DNA from: Pseudomonadota bacterium | GTDB taxonomy: Bacteria > Bdellovibrionota > Bacteriovoracia > Bacteriovoracales > Bacteriovoracaceae | Assembly: GCA_021299675.1 (NCBI GenBank) | Contig: JAJTIF010000039.1 | Location: 1-19,427, forward strand | Length of the DNA stretch: 19,427 nt | Direction of reading: 5' to 3' | Shown here: positions 6,259 to 13,952 of the stretch, piece after piece | Numbering within the stretch: position 1 is the stretch's first letter | Layout: each line of letters starts with the position of its first letter | Notes under the pieces: generated by a model | What the model saw: the letters and a program-made list of their open reading frames with translations, nothing else | The model's database searches: none | Told to the model about the DNA's origin: nothing | Position numbers and translations under genes: made by a program

Positions 6259-8067
6259 CTACTCGTCAACCTTGAGAACTGCCAAGAAGGCTTCTTGGGG
6301 GATTTCAACGTTCCCGACCATTTTCATCCGCTTCTTACCCTCTTTTTGCTTCTCGAGGAGCTTACGTTTACGGCTAATGTCACCACCGTAACATTTGGCT
6401 AGAACGTTTTTGCGAAGGGCCTTAATGGTCTCGCGCGCAATAATCTTGGCACCTACGGCAGCTTGCACTGCAATATCGAATTGCTGGCGATCGATAAGTT
6501 TCATCAACTTTTGCGTCAGGTCTCGGCCCTTGTTGTAAGCCGTATCCCGGTGAGTAATCACTGAGAGTGCATCCACTTTATCGCCATTCAAAAGTACATC
6601 CAGCTTCACCAGATCCGCTGCTATGTAGTCGTGCAGATCATAATCCATCGAAGCATAGCCCTTTGAAAATGATTTCAGCTGATCGTAGAAATCATACATC
6701 ATCTCAGAGAGCGGCAGGATGTAGATCAGTTGCACACGGTCTTCAGTGATGTAGTTGATCGCTTGCTGAGTTCCGCGACGATCCTCACAGAGCTTAATAA
6801 TTTTTCCCACGTACTCATTGGGCAGATGCAAACTCACCTTCACGGTGGGTTCGCGGATGGTATCGATGAGGCCTGTGTCCGGCAGCTTGGATGGGTTCTC
6901 AACCATCAAGACCTCGCCTGTAGTCGTGTGAACTTCGTAAGCACACGAGGGCGCCGTGGAAATGAGGGCCAGGTCAAACTCGCGCTCAAGGCGTTCCTGA
7001 ATGATGTCCATGTGCAAGAGACCTAGAAAGCCACAGCGAAAACCAAAGCCCAGGGCCTGAGAGGTCTCAGGCTCATAAGTGAAGGAGCTATCGTTGAGTG
7101 CCAGTTTAGAGAGCGCTTCCTTGAGATCTTCGTACTCCTCAGAGACGACCGGGAAGACTCCGCAAAACACCATGGGCTTTACTTCTTTGTAGCCCTTCAG
7201 GAGCGGCGTTGAGTCTTTTTTATCCGCATGAACAATCGTATCGCCGATCTTCACATCACGGATGGTCTTGATCCCACAGATGATCATGCCTACTTCACCG
7301 GCCCCCAGTTCATCGACCTCGACGTAGAAGGGCGTGTTACAGGCGAGCTTCAGGACTTCGTAGTCCATGTGAGAGTTCTTAAAGTGGATCTTATCTTTCA
7401 CCTTCAGTGTTCCTTCCATCACACGCCCAAGAACCACGACGCCGCGATAAGAGTCAAACCAGGAATCAAAGATGAGAGCTTGAAGTGGTTTTGAGCCCAC
7501 GCCCTTTGGAGGTGGTACTCGTCGCACAATTTCTTCGAGAAGCAGATCCACCCCAATTCCAGACTTACCGGATACTCGAGGAGCGTCTTGCGCAGGGATC
7601 CCAATGACATCTTCAATTTCTTGCATGACCTTATCTGCATCAGCATGTGGAAGGTCGATCTTATTGATCACCGGAATGATTTCAAGATTGTTTTCAATCG
7701 CCATGTAGACGTTAGCCAAGGTCTGGGCTTCAATGCCCTGAGAAGCGTCGACCACCAGAAGAGCTGCCTCACAAGAAGCCAGCGAGCGGGAAACTTCATA
7801 GGTAAAATCCACGTGTCCAGGAGTGTCGATGAGATTGAACCAATAGTCTAGGCCGTCTTTGGCACGATACTTTAAGCGAACCGTCTGGGCCTTGATGGTA
7901 ATCCCGCGCTCTTTTTCGAGATCCATGTTATCGAGGAGACGATCGGATTTTTCCCGATCAGTGATCGCGTTGGTCATTTCAATTAACCGGTCCGCCAATG
8001 TCGACTTACCGTGGTCAATGTGAGCGATGATCGAAAAGTTACGAAGCATTTTTGGGTCGAGAGCCAT
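6259..8067 (-). CDS. lepA: Elongation factor 4 (LepA), ribosome back-translocating GTPase
   Basis: 602 residues, the normal LepA length (about 600). GTPase motifs: G1 AHIDHGKST (15-23), switch I RGITIKA, G3 DTPGH (81-85) and G4 NKID (135-138). The LepA-specific C-terminal domain is recognisable, ending in the 'KCYGGDISRKRKLLEKQKEGKKRMK' region (split here as KCYGGDIS then RKRKLLEKQKEGKKRMK). EF4 binds stalled or mistranslocated ribosomes in a GTP-dependent way and helps under ionic stress; its exact role is debated. The ATG at 8067 has AGGGA six bases upstream. An 81-base gap separates it from the HAMP-PAS gene, so it may have its own promoter. It heads a short group with two unplaced genes. 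Neighbouring the potassium-uptake genes is suggestive given the link of LepA to high-salt survival, but that is inference. Confidence 0.98.
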   Translation of the reverse strand: MALDPKMLRNFSIIAHIDHGKSTLADRLIEMTNAITDREKSDRLLDNMDLEKERGITIKAQTVRLKYRAKDGLDYWFNLIDTPGHVDFTYEVSRSLASCEAALLVVDASQGIEAQTLANVYMAIENNLEIIPVINKIDLPHADADKVMQEIEDVIGIPAQDAPRVSGKSGIGVDLLLEEIVRRVPPPKGVGSKPLQALIFDSWFDSYRGVVVLGRVMEGTLKVKDKIHFKNSHMDYEVLKLACNTPFYVEVDELGAGEVGMIICGIKTIRDVKIGDTIVHADKKDSTPLLKGYKEVKPMVFCGVFPVVSEEYEDLKEALSKLALNDSSFTYEPETSQALGFGFRCGFLGLLHMDIIQERLEREFDLALISTAPSCAYEVHTTTGEVLMVENPSKLPDTGLIDTIREPTVKVSLHLPNEYVGKIIKLCEDRRGTQQAINYITEDRVQLIYILPLSEMMYDFYDQLKSFSKGYASMDYDLHDYIAADLVKLDVLLNGDKVDALSVITHRDTAYNKGRDLTQKLMKLIDRQQFDIAVQAAVGAKIIARETIKALRKNVLAKCYGGDISRKRKLLEKQKEGKKRMKMVGNVEIPQEAFLAVLKVDE

Positions 8068-8148
8068 AGTATCCCTGGTTTTTTATTACAGGGCATCACA
8101 ATAGCTCAAAAACCCTATTTAGTTAAGATTATTCAGCCCTAACGAGGA
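8068..8148 (-). promoter_or_regulatory. Upstream region of lepA with possible promoter and short hairpin
   Basis: On the minus strand a weak promoter-like pair can be seen: TTTGAG followed 16 bases later by TAATAA. Just downstream, CCCTG (8089-8093) and CAGGG (8073-8077) form a 5-base inverted repeat with an 11-base A-rich loop. The right arm overlaps the AGGG of the lepA ribosome site. No intrinsic terminator for the preceding HAMP-PAS gene was found, so read-through from the trk genes is possible. Confidence 0.25.
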
Positions 8149-9318
8149 CTAACTAAAAACCTCATGGGAAATGATCATCATGTAGTAATCCGAGTTATTA
8201 TCCTTGGCCCGGATTGGGATAACGTTGGCGTAGCCGTGGTAAGGTTCGTCCAAGTCTTGGTAAACATATTCGTTTGATTCCGCATCTTTGACTTTCTTTC
8301 GACGAGGAACAGTGATTTCAGCGTTTTCAATTTTTGAGCGGCGCTTGATGGCGACGTCAAAGGTCTCGACGATGCTTTCCGGGAAACTGACCTCTGAGAA
8401 CATCTTGTTGATCACGTCGTCAGACTGCATGTCTAGCAGACCATACATGCTGTTATTCATATAAACTAACGCACCCTTCGCGTTGGCCACCAGGATATTC
8501 TTTTTGACCATGTTCGCAAGAAGATCAAACTTACGGTGCTCCACATTGATGCGATCTGTCCGTAGCTCCTCATAGCGCTTGATCGAGGTGATCATTTTAT
8601 TGATCTCCCGGGACAGCTCACCGATCTCATCATTCTGATTGTAGTAAATGCTCACGTCGAAGTTTCCTTCTCTCAGCTCCCGAACCGCGTCACGGATCTT
8701 CTTAAAAGGCATGGCGATTTTCCCCGGAATAACCAGAGAAAGGAGAATCGTTCCGAGGAAGGTGATGATAAGCGTGATCAGCATGTTCCGGCGGGTCTCG
8801 CCGATGATAGACTTCACCTGCTTATCTCGCTGCTCATTTTGGTAATACTGGATGTCCTGGAAATCAGAAAAGGCTTCAAGGATCTTGTCCGTCAGCTCAG
8901 AAATGGTCGAAAGGCCTGCGTTGTCGCGATAGAAGAGGGCGGACTTGCGTACGATGGTCTGCAGGGATTCTACATAGCCAAGCATCTTTGAGATGATTTT
9001 CTTCGCCTCCACTTCAGAGTAGTAGCTGTCAAGGCGTTGGAGTTGAGTGGAGAAGCCTTCGCACAATACCTGCAAGCGACGAAGATCATCTTCATTAGAC
9101 TTCGTCGTGAGAATCTTCTTTTGGAGTTTTAGGATCGACACCGTGCTCATCCGAACCTCATCCGAAAGCAGAGAGATTTTATTGGTGTTATCGGTGATCG
9201 TGGTGATCTGGTTGTTGAGAGAGTCGAGGAAGAAGAAGACTGTCCCCCCCATGATAAGAACCACAAAGTTAGCGATAATAAAACTGATGGCGACACGTGC
9301 TTTCAGAGAGAGATTCAT
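8149..9318 (-). CDS. Membrane sensor with periplasmic helical domain, HAMP and PAS, no output domain
   Basis: 389 residues. Helix TM1 (about 10-31), a helical periplasmic region (33-177) of the four-helix-bundle kind seen in chemoreceptors, TM2 (179-198), then a HAMP domain (199-250; IAMPFKKIRDAV and NDEIGELSREINKM) and a short coiled stretch. A C-terminal PAS domain follows (about 262-386; 'ILVANAKGALVYMNNSM'). Translation ends straight after the PAS fold: there is no histidine kinase, cyclase, phosphodiesterase or methyl-accepting region. The gene follows trkA with 2 bases between stop and ATG, and an AGAGGA ribosome site lies inside trkA. It is thus part of the trkH-trkA unit and might transmit an envelope or ionic signal to the potassium transporter by direct contact. 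That function is inference. A kinase that lost its catalytic part is an alternative, but no remnant follows. Confidence 0.85.
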   Translation of the reverse strand: MNLSLKARVAISFIIANFVVLIMGGTVFFFLDSLNNQITTITDNTNKISLLSDEVRMSTVSILKLQKKILTTKSNEDDLRRLQVLCEGFSTQLQRLDSYYSEVEAKKIISKMLGYVESLQTIVRKSALFYRDNAGLSTISELTDKILEAFSDFQDIQYYQNEQRDKQVKSIIGETRRNMLITLIITFLGTILLSLVIPGKIAMPFKKIRDAVRELREGNFDVSIYYNQNDEIGELSREINKMITSIKRYEELRTDRINVEHRKFDLLANMVKKNILVANAKGALVYMNNSMYGLLDMQSDDVINKMFSEVSFPESIVETFDVAIKRRSKIENAEITVPRRKKVKDAESNEYVYQDLDEPYHGYANVIPIRAKDNNSDYYMMIISHEVFS

Positions 9319-9320
9319 AA

Positions 9321-10016
9321 CTAGTTTTCCTCTAGGTCGTGGAATAAGCGATCAAGGTTCTTATCGTTTCCGACGATCACAACGATGTCATCTTCTTCAA
9401 TGACGTCCATCGGGAGTGGAGAATCGTTGATAACAATTTTAAAAGAAGCTTTCCCATCTTCAGTTATAGTAGGAACGCGTTTCTGAAGAGCGACGATGTT
9501 CAACGAATAAGACTGACGAATTTGACTTTCAACGAGCGTTTTTCCGTGAAATTTTTTCCCGAGTTTTAATTCGACGATCGAATAGCCCGCCGAGAAGTTG
9601 AAACGCTGAAGGACGTAAGGAGCTGCAATCTTCGAGGCGATGATGTCACCCATCTCTTCCTCGACTTTCACGATCTCTGAAGCTCCAATTTCTCTTAGGA
9701 TGTGTTCGTGCAACAGACTTGTCGCTCGAGCAATGATTCGACCCACCCCTAGTTTACGGAGGGAGGCAACCGCCATGATCGACATCTGGATGTTGTCACC
9801 AATCGCGACCACCGCCGTGTCCACATCCGTGATATTGAGGGCACGCATGGCTTTTTCTTGCGTCACATCTATGCACACCGCATGAGTCACACGGTCCTTG
9901 ATCTTTTCGACGAGACTCTGCTCACTGTCGATGGCCAGAACCTCTGCACCTTTCTCTTGGAGACGAGTTGCGGTCTTACTTCCGAATGTCCCAAGCCCAA
10001 TCACTGCAATAAACAT
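9321..10016 (-). CDS. trkA: Potassium uptake regulatory subunit, KtrA-type TrkA (RCK protein)
   Basis: 231 residues, one RCK_N plus one RCK_C domain. This is the length of KtrA (about 220) rather than the tandem E. coli TrkA (458). The nucleotide-binding GLGTFG loop (7-12, GxGxxG) and the acidic Asp30 at the end of the second strand mark the Rossmann fold that binds ATP/ADP or NAD(H). The C-terminal half (about 140-231) has the RCK_C pattern ending in 'DDIVVIVGNDKNLDRL'. Such proteins form octameric rings on the cytoplasmic face of TrkH/KtrB and gate potassium entry. It lies 9 bases after trkH and 2 bases before the HAMP-PAS gene, so all three should be co-translated from one mRNA. The name ktrA would be equally fitting. 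Confidence 0.95.
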   Translation of the reverse strand: MFIAVIGLGTFGSKTATRLQEKGAEVLAIDSEQSLVEKIKDRVTHAVCIDVTQEKAMRALNITDVDTAVVAIGDNIQMSIMAVASLRKLGVGRIIARATSLLHEHILREIGASEIVKVEEEMGDIIASKIAAPYVLQRFNFSAGYSIVELKLGKKFHGKTLVESQIRQSYSLNIVALQKRVPTITEDGKASFKIVINDSPLPMDVIEEDDIVVIVGNDKNLDRLFHDLEEN

Positions 10017-10025
10017 ACTTCCACC

Positions 10026-11750
10026 TTATCCAATGAGAACTTTACTTTCAGGATATTTCAATCGATCTCCACCGGCCTCATGCTCTCCGACAGCCAGCAC
10101 CAGGGTCAAAGGTCCCACGCGACCAATAAACATGAGCGCAGAGATCACAAGTTTACCGACGACGGTCAGAGACCCTGTAATACCGAGACTCAGTCCCACC
10201 GTCCCAAACGCTGAGACGGTCTCGAAGAGCAGAGACAGAAAGTCTTTGCCCGGTTCAACACGCATCATGATGAGCACAACGGTAGAGACGGTGATGAGCG
10301 AGATAATGAAGATCGCAATCGATCGCACTACAATTGTATTGGGAATTGTACGTTCAAACATTTCCACTCGGTTATTGTTCGTTAAAGTTGCCTTCACCGA
10401 CTGCACGAGGATGGCGAATGTCGTGGTCTTGACCCCACCACCGGTGGATCCAGGGGATGCGCCCACGAACATCAAAAGAATCATCATGTAGAGCGAGTGA
10501 GGATGAAGATCCGTCATGGGAATACTATTAAACCCCGCCGTTCGGATCGTGACGCTTTGGAAAAATGAAACCTGGAGTTTTTCCCACAGAGAGTATTCCA
10601 CAAAGGCGTGCAAGAACTCTCCAAAAAACAAATAAGTCGTGGCAAAAGCCAGCAGAAGGAAATTTGTCGTGAGAACAATTTTAGTATGGAGTGAAAAATC
10701 CATGATCCTTTTTTTGTTTTTGAAAGCCTCTAGAAGCTCCTGGATCACGACAAACCCTAACCCGCCCAGGATGATCAAAGCGGCAATCGTCCCATGGATC
10801 ATAGGAGAAAATTTAAAGTCCTCGAGACCATTATTGAAGAGCGCAAATCCCGCGTTACAAAAGGCAGAGATTGAATGGAAGAAGCCAAGGTAGAGTGACT
10901 GGCCAATTTCATAGTCTGCGTTGAAAAACCCAATCGTAAGGATGATGGCGCCGAGGAATTCAATCAGAAGAGTAAACTTCACGATGTTAATGATGAGATT
11001 GAGAAGTTCTTGGGAACTTGAGGAGTCAAGCATCCCTTGCATCATCAACTGCTCCCTCACACCCAGGGACTTCCCCATGAATAAAGCGAGGGAACTAGAG
11101 AGCGTCATAAACCCCAGACCACCAATCTGAACCAGGGCCAGGATGACAACCTGACCAAAGGGCGAGAATTCATCCACGATAGATATCGTCGCGAGGCCAG
11201 TGACGCAGGTCGCGGAAGTGGCTGTGAAGAGGGCGTCGATGAACTTGATCGTTTTGCCTGCCTGCGCCGCAATCGGCAGAGACAACAACAGAGATCCGAT
11301 GAAAATAATACCGCCGAAGGACAAGATGACCGTTTGCGCCGGGGTGAGTTTCGTCGAATAGATCCATTCAAAGTTGCCGCTCCTCTCCTCCGGTTTACTT
11401 TCCACGCCCTCGTTCAGCGAGATAAAAGTCGAAAAGAGGTGAACCATAGCGAGCCAGTAACTGAACTCTGGGTCTCCGAGAGTGATGAGCATGGGGATAA
11501 GGATGATAAGACTAAAAACATACTTTCTAATAAAGTCCTCAACGCTCTCACTTCTGCGGAAATGTATGATCATGGTGAAGAGAACGAGGAAAGGTGCAGC
11601 CCAGACTGCCCACTCATTGTAGTAATCAGCGGGGATGATCTTCAAAACTTCAGGAAGTTTTTTATTTTTGACCAAGGTATAAATCACTACGAAAGCTCCA
11701 TTAAGAAGGAGCTCAAGGAAGTAGCCTGCCCTTGAAGTAAGATGAACCAT
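10026..11750 (-). CDS. trkH: TrkH/KtrB-type potassium channel subunit with extended N-terminus
   Basis: 574 residues, integral membrane. The four pore-loop repeats of the family are visible: TSATCVTGLA (178-187), SAFCNAGFA (295-303), TIRTAGFNS (401-409) and SAFGTVGLS (513-521), each with the single filter Gly. The intramembrane gating loop is GASPGSTGGG (430-439). The conserved core begins near residue 135, leaving about 130 N-terminal residues with roughly four hydrophobic segments (11-27, 49-63, 77-91, 98-112) ahead of it. That is longer than KtrB (about 450) or TrkH (483). It mediates K+ uptake together with the RCK subunit encoded 9 bases downstream. The start ATG has only a weak site (TGAGAT). 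The gene opens the minus-strand trkH-trkA-HAMP/PAS unit. Confidence 0.95.
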   Translation of the reverse strand: MVHLTSRAGYFLELLLNGAFVVIYTLVKNKKLPEVLKIIPADYYNEWAVWAAPFLVLFTMIIHFRRSESVEDFIRKYVFSLIILIPMLITLGDPEFSYWLAMVHLFSTFISLNEGVESKPEERSGNFEWIYSTKLTPAQTVILSFGGIIFIGSLLLSLPIAAQAGKTIKFIDALFTATSATCVTGLATISIVDEFSPFGQVVILALVQIGGLGFMTLSSSLALFMGKSLGVREQLMMQGMLDSSSSQELLNLIINIVKFTLLIEFLGAIILTIGFFNADYEIGQSLYLGFFHSISAFCNAGFALFNNGLEDFKFSPMIHGTIAALIILGGLGFVVIQELLEAFKNKKRIMDFSLHTKIVLTTNFLLLAFATTYLFFGEFLHAFVEYSLWEKLQVSFFQSVTIRTAGFNSIPMTDLHPHSLYMMILLMFVGASPGSTGGGVKTTTFAILVQSVKATLTNNNRVEMFERTIPNTIVVRSIAIFIISLITVSTVVLIMMRVEPGKDFLSLLFETVSAFGTVGLSLGITGSLTVVGKLVISALMFIGRVGPLTLVLAVGEHEAGGDRLKYPESKVLIG

Positions 11751-11938
11751 TATCTCATTGTAATCGCAGTAAAGATTAATTCCTACGGGGTAAGTTTAAA
11801 CATTCCCGACTCAAGCAGTCTACCGAGCGCCCCGACGCCGCCCCTACCCGGACTCACATCGTTATATTTTTTGCTAAAGAGGCAAAAGAATGACTAAAAT
11901 TTAATGAGACCAATCTTCAAATGATTTCCGAGGTAAAA
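11751..11938. promoter_or_regulatory. Divergent intergenic region trkH / TPR lipoprotein gene
   Basis: 188 bases with no reading frame I trust. For the plus-strand gene a promoter candidate is TTGCTA (11871-11876), 18 bases, TAAAAT (11895-11900). The -35 element sits in an inverted repeat TTTTGC (11869-11874) / GCAAAA (11882-11887). For trkH, TTTAAA and TAATCT spaced by 16 bases on the minus strand (11800-11795 and 11778-11773) is a weaker candidate. A C-rich block (11823-11851) of about 80 percent G+C stands out in the middle. A small repeat GACT-CAAGC-AGTC lies at 11808-11820. Confidence 0.45.
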
Positions 11939-12751
11939 ATGCGCTCACTTGCTTTGATTTTCTTGACCACAACGCTGCTCATTTCATGTGCATCTAAAAG
12001 TGATAGAGCAGTCATGAAGAAAGCCGACATCCATTACACCTACGGCACAGAAGAGCTCTTTAACAAAAACTATACACAGGCGATCACACATCTTTTGAAA
12101 GCCGTCGAGTTGGACCCAGAGAATGATAAGATCCATAACAACCTGGCCATGGCTTATTACTTCAAAGATGAAAAAGAAATGGCTATCAAGCACATCAATC
12201 GTGCGATCGAACTCAACCCGAAGAACACAGATGCGCAGGTGAACCTCGCCTCTCTCCACTTTGAAGAGGGAGACTTGCAGAAAGCTGAAAAGATTTACCT
12301 TCAGTCGCTCAAAGACCTGACTTTTGAAAAACACGCTCGCACCTACTACAACCTAGGCCTAATCGAGGTGAAGAGAAACAATCTAGCTAAGGGTCGTGCT
12401 TATCTGGATAAGTCACTCAAGCAATCTGAAGACTTCTGCCCGAGCTGGTTGCAGCTTGGGATCCTGGACCTGAAGGCCAACAAGCCCAAAGATGCCGGAA
12501 AGAAATTTCACCAGGCGCGCATGGGCTCTTGTGCCAATGACCCGGCCCCACTCTACTGGCACGCTGTTTCCATGATGGAGTCGAAGGAATACCTCAATGC
12601 CCGAATGAAGTTCGACGAACTTGAAACTCGCTTCCCAGACAGTAACTACTCCCGGCTCGCCCAGCAAAAACTCACAGAGATCACTCTTCTAGAAAACGAA
12701 TCAGGTCCTAAAAATTATTCTAAGAGCACATTAGAAGATCATAACTTTTAA
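11939..12751 (+). CDS. TPR-repeat lipoprotein, PilF/PilW-like
   Basis: 270 residues from the ATG at 11939, which has GAGG five bases upstream; the ATG at 11921 would bury the signal sequence. A lipoprotein signal MRSLALIFLTTTLLIS-C17 has lipobox L-I-S-C, and Ser at +3 with Ala at +2 predicts outer-membrane sorting by the E. coli rule. From about residue 29 to 240 it is a series of TPR repeats, e.g. 'ITHLLKAVELDPENDKIHNNLAMAY' broken as ITHLLKAVELDP then ENDKIHNNLAMAY, and 'INRAIELNPKNTDAQVNLA'. Cys167 and Cys198 may form a disulfide. Type IV pilus pilotin PilF/PilW has this plan and, in gammaproteobacteria, lies just before rodZ, as here. Generic TPR lipoproteins are the alternative. Seven bases separate it from the next gene. 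Confidence 0.82.
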   Translation: MRSLALIFLTTTLLISCASKSDRAVMKKADIHYTYGTEELFNKNYTQAITHLLKAVELDPENDKIHNNLAMAYYFKDEKEMAIKHINRAIELNPKNTDAQVNLASLHFEEGDLQKAEKIYLQSLKDLTFEKHARTYYNLGLIEVKRNNLAKGRAYLDKSLKQSEDFCPSWLQLGILDLKANKPKDAGKKFHQARMGSCANDPAPLYWHAVSMMESKEYLNARMKFDELETRFPDSNYSRLAQQKLTEITLLENESGPKNYSKSTLEDHNF

Positions 12752-12758
12752 GGATTTT

Positions 12759-13952
12759 ATGAACCACGAGTCTAAGTCTACCCATCACGAGAACTCTACC
12801 ACTGTTGTACATATCGGTGACTACCTCAAGCGCGAAAGAGAAGCGATTAAAGTCAGCATCGAAAAAGTGTCACAGAAAACTAAAATTAATCTCAATATTC
12901 TAAAGTCTCTTGAGGCTAATGATTTTAAATCTTTGCCGAGCCCAGCTTATGTCAAAGGCTTTGTTCTGAGCTATGCTCGAGTCTTGGGCTTATCTCCAGA
13001 AGACGTCATCAACAAGCTCGAGTATTCTTACCTCACCATCGTAGGGAAACCATTTCCTGCTTTGAACCATTCAAAAAACACCGAGCCTCTCCAGATCAAC
13101 CCGGAGCTCAATGACCCGGCAAAAGTTCTGGAAGATGAAAAGAAGATTGAAAGCAGAAAAAAACTCGTATTGCCTGTGACCCTTGGTATTTCGGTCGTGG
13201 TGGGTGTCGTTGGTTTATACAATCTTTTGACCGGAACGATAAAAAAAGAAATCAAATCCACGCAAACCGATGAAGTACCGACCGCTCCCATCACTGTTGA
13301 GGCGCAACCGGTTTCAGAAACTACTGCTCCGGTGGTGACCGATGCTGTCCCCGATAAACCTGTGACCACCGAAGCTATCAAAGATGAAGCACCTAAGGAA
13401 GTTGTGAAAGTGCCCAAAACTGCTCCTCCTCAGCCAGTGCTAGAGGCAGCGAAGCCAGAAGAAAAGCCGGCCATTAATCTCGCCAAGCGCATCTTTCCTC
13501 CAAAAGATTTCCGTAAAATTAACCTCAAACTCTTTGCCTATCAAGACGGCGATGAGGCCACGATGAGTCTTCTCAATGAGGAGACCAAGTCCAAATTTGA
13601 TGGAAACCAAGAAAACGTTTACATCAATGCTGCCGATGGTGATACCTGGCTCAGCTACAAGGTCGATGATAAAAAGATTCAAAGCGTAAGCTTGAAAAAG
13701 GGTGAAGGGATTTTCCTGCAAGGGAAAAAGGTTCTAATGTTCTTCGGAAACGTTAAAGCGACAAGAATCTTCTACCAAAACAAACTCATCGATGCTCCCA
13801 CTCCAACCGGTTTCAAAAGTCTTATCTTCCCTGAGTCTGAGACGAAAAAGCACATGCTCCCGCTCTTTCCCAAAGCTAGCAACGATATGCTCTACACCGC
13901 GGAAGAGTATATTCAACGTATGACGGAAGAAGAGAAACAGGTCTCAAACTAG
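12759..13952 (+). CDS. rodZ: RodZ-like cell-shape protein (HTH, membrane anchor, DUF4115)
   Basis: 397 residues in the RodZ layout. A cytoplasmic helix-turn-helix of the XRE/HTH_25 type (18-90) contains 'IGDYLKREREA' and 'YVKGFVLSYARVLGLSPE'. A single membrane helix (136-157) follows, then a Pro/Thr/Ala/Lys-rich linker (about 165-240) and a periplasmic beta domain (about 250-345) with the DUF4115 pattern 'DGDTWLSYKV...KKGEGIFLQGKK...FFGNVKATRIFYQNKLI'. RodZ links MreB filaments to the elongation machinery and sets rod shape. The ATG at 12759 has AAGGA four bases upstream, overlapping the previous stop region, so it is co-transcribed with the TPR lipoprotein gene. Its TAG overlaps the stop of the convergent permease gene (CTAG). 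Confidence 0.88.
   Translation: MNHESKSTHHENSTTVVHIGDYLKREREAIKVSIEKVSQKTKINLNILKSLEANDFKSLPSPAYVKGFVLSYARVLGLSPEDVINKLEYSYLTIVGKPFPALNHSKNTEPLQINPELNDPAKVLEDEKKIESRKKLVLPVTLGISVVVGVVGLYNLLTGTIKKEIKSTQTDEVPTAPITVEAQPVSETTAPVVTDAVPDKPVTTEAIKDEAPKEVVKVPKTAPPQPVLEAAKPEEKPAINLAKRIFPPKDFRKINLKLFAYQDGDEATMSLLNEETKSKFDGNQENVYINAADGDTWLSYKVDDKKIQSVSLKKGEGIFLQGKKVLMFFGNVKATRIFYQNKLIDAPTPTGFKSLIFPESETKKHMLPLFPKASNDMLYTAEEYIQRMTEEEKQVSN

Noticed and set aside
9898..10491. 197-codon plus-strand frame across trkA and trkH
   Set aside because: It spans the junction of two well-supported genes on the other strand, and its composition (Ser/Arg/Thr-rich) is typical of an antisense shadow.
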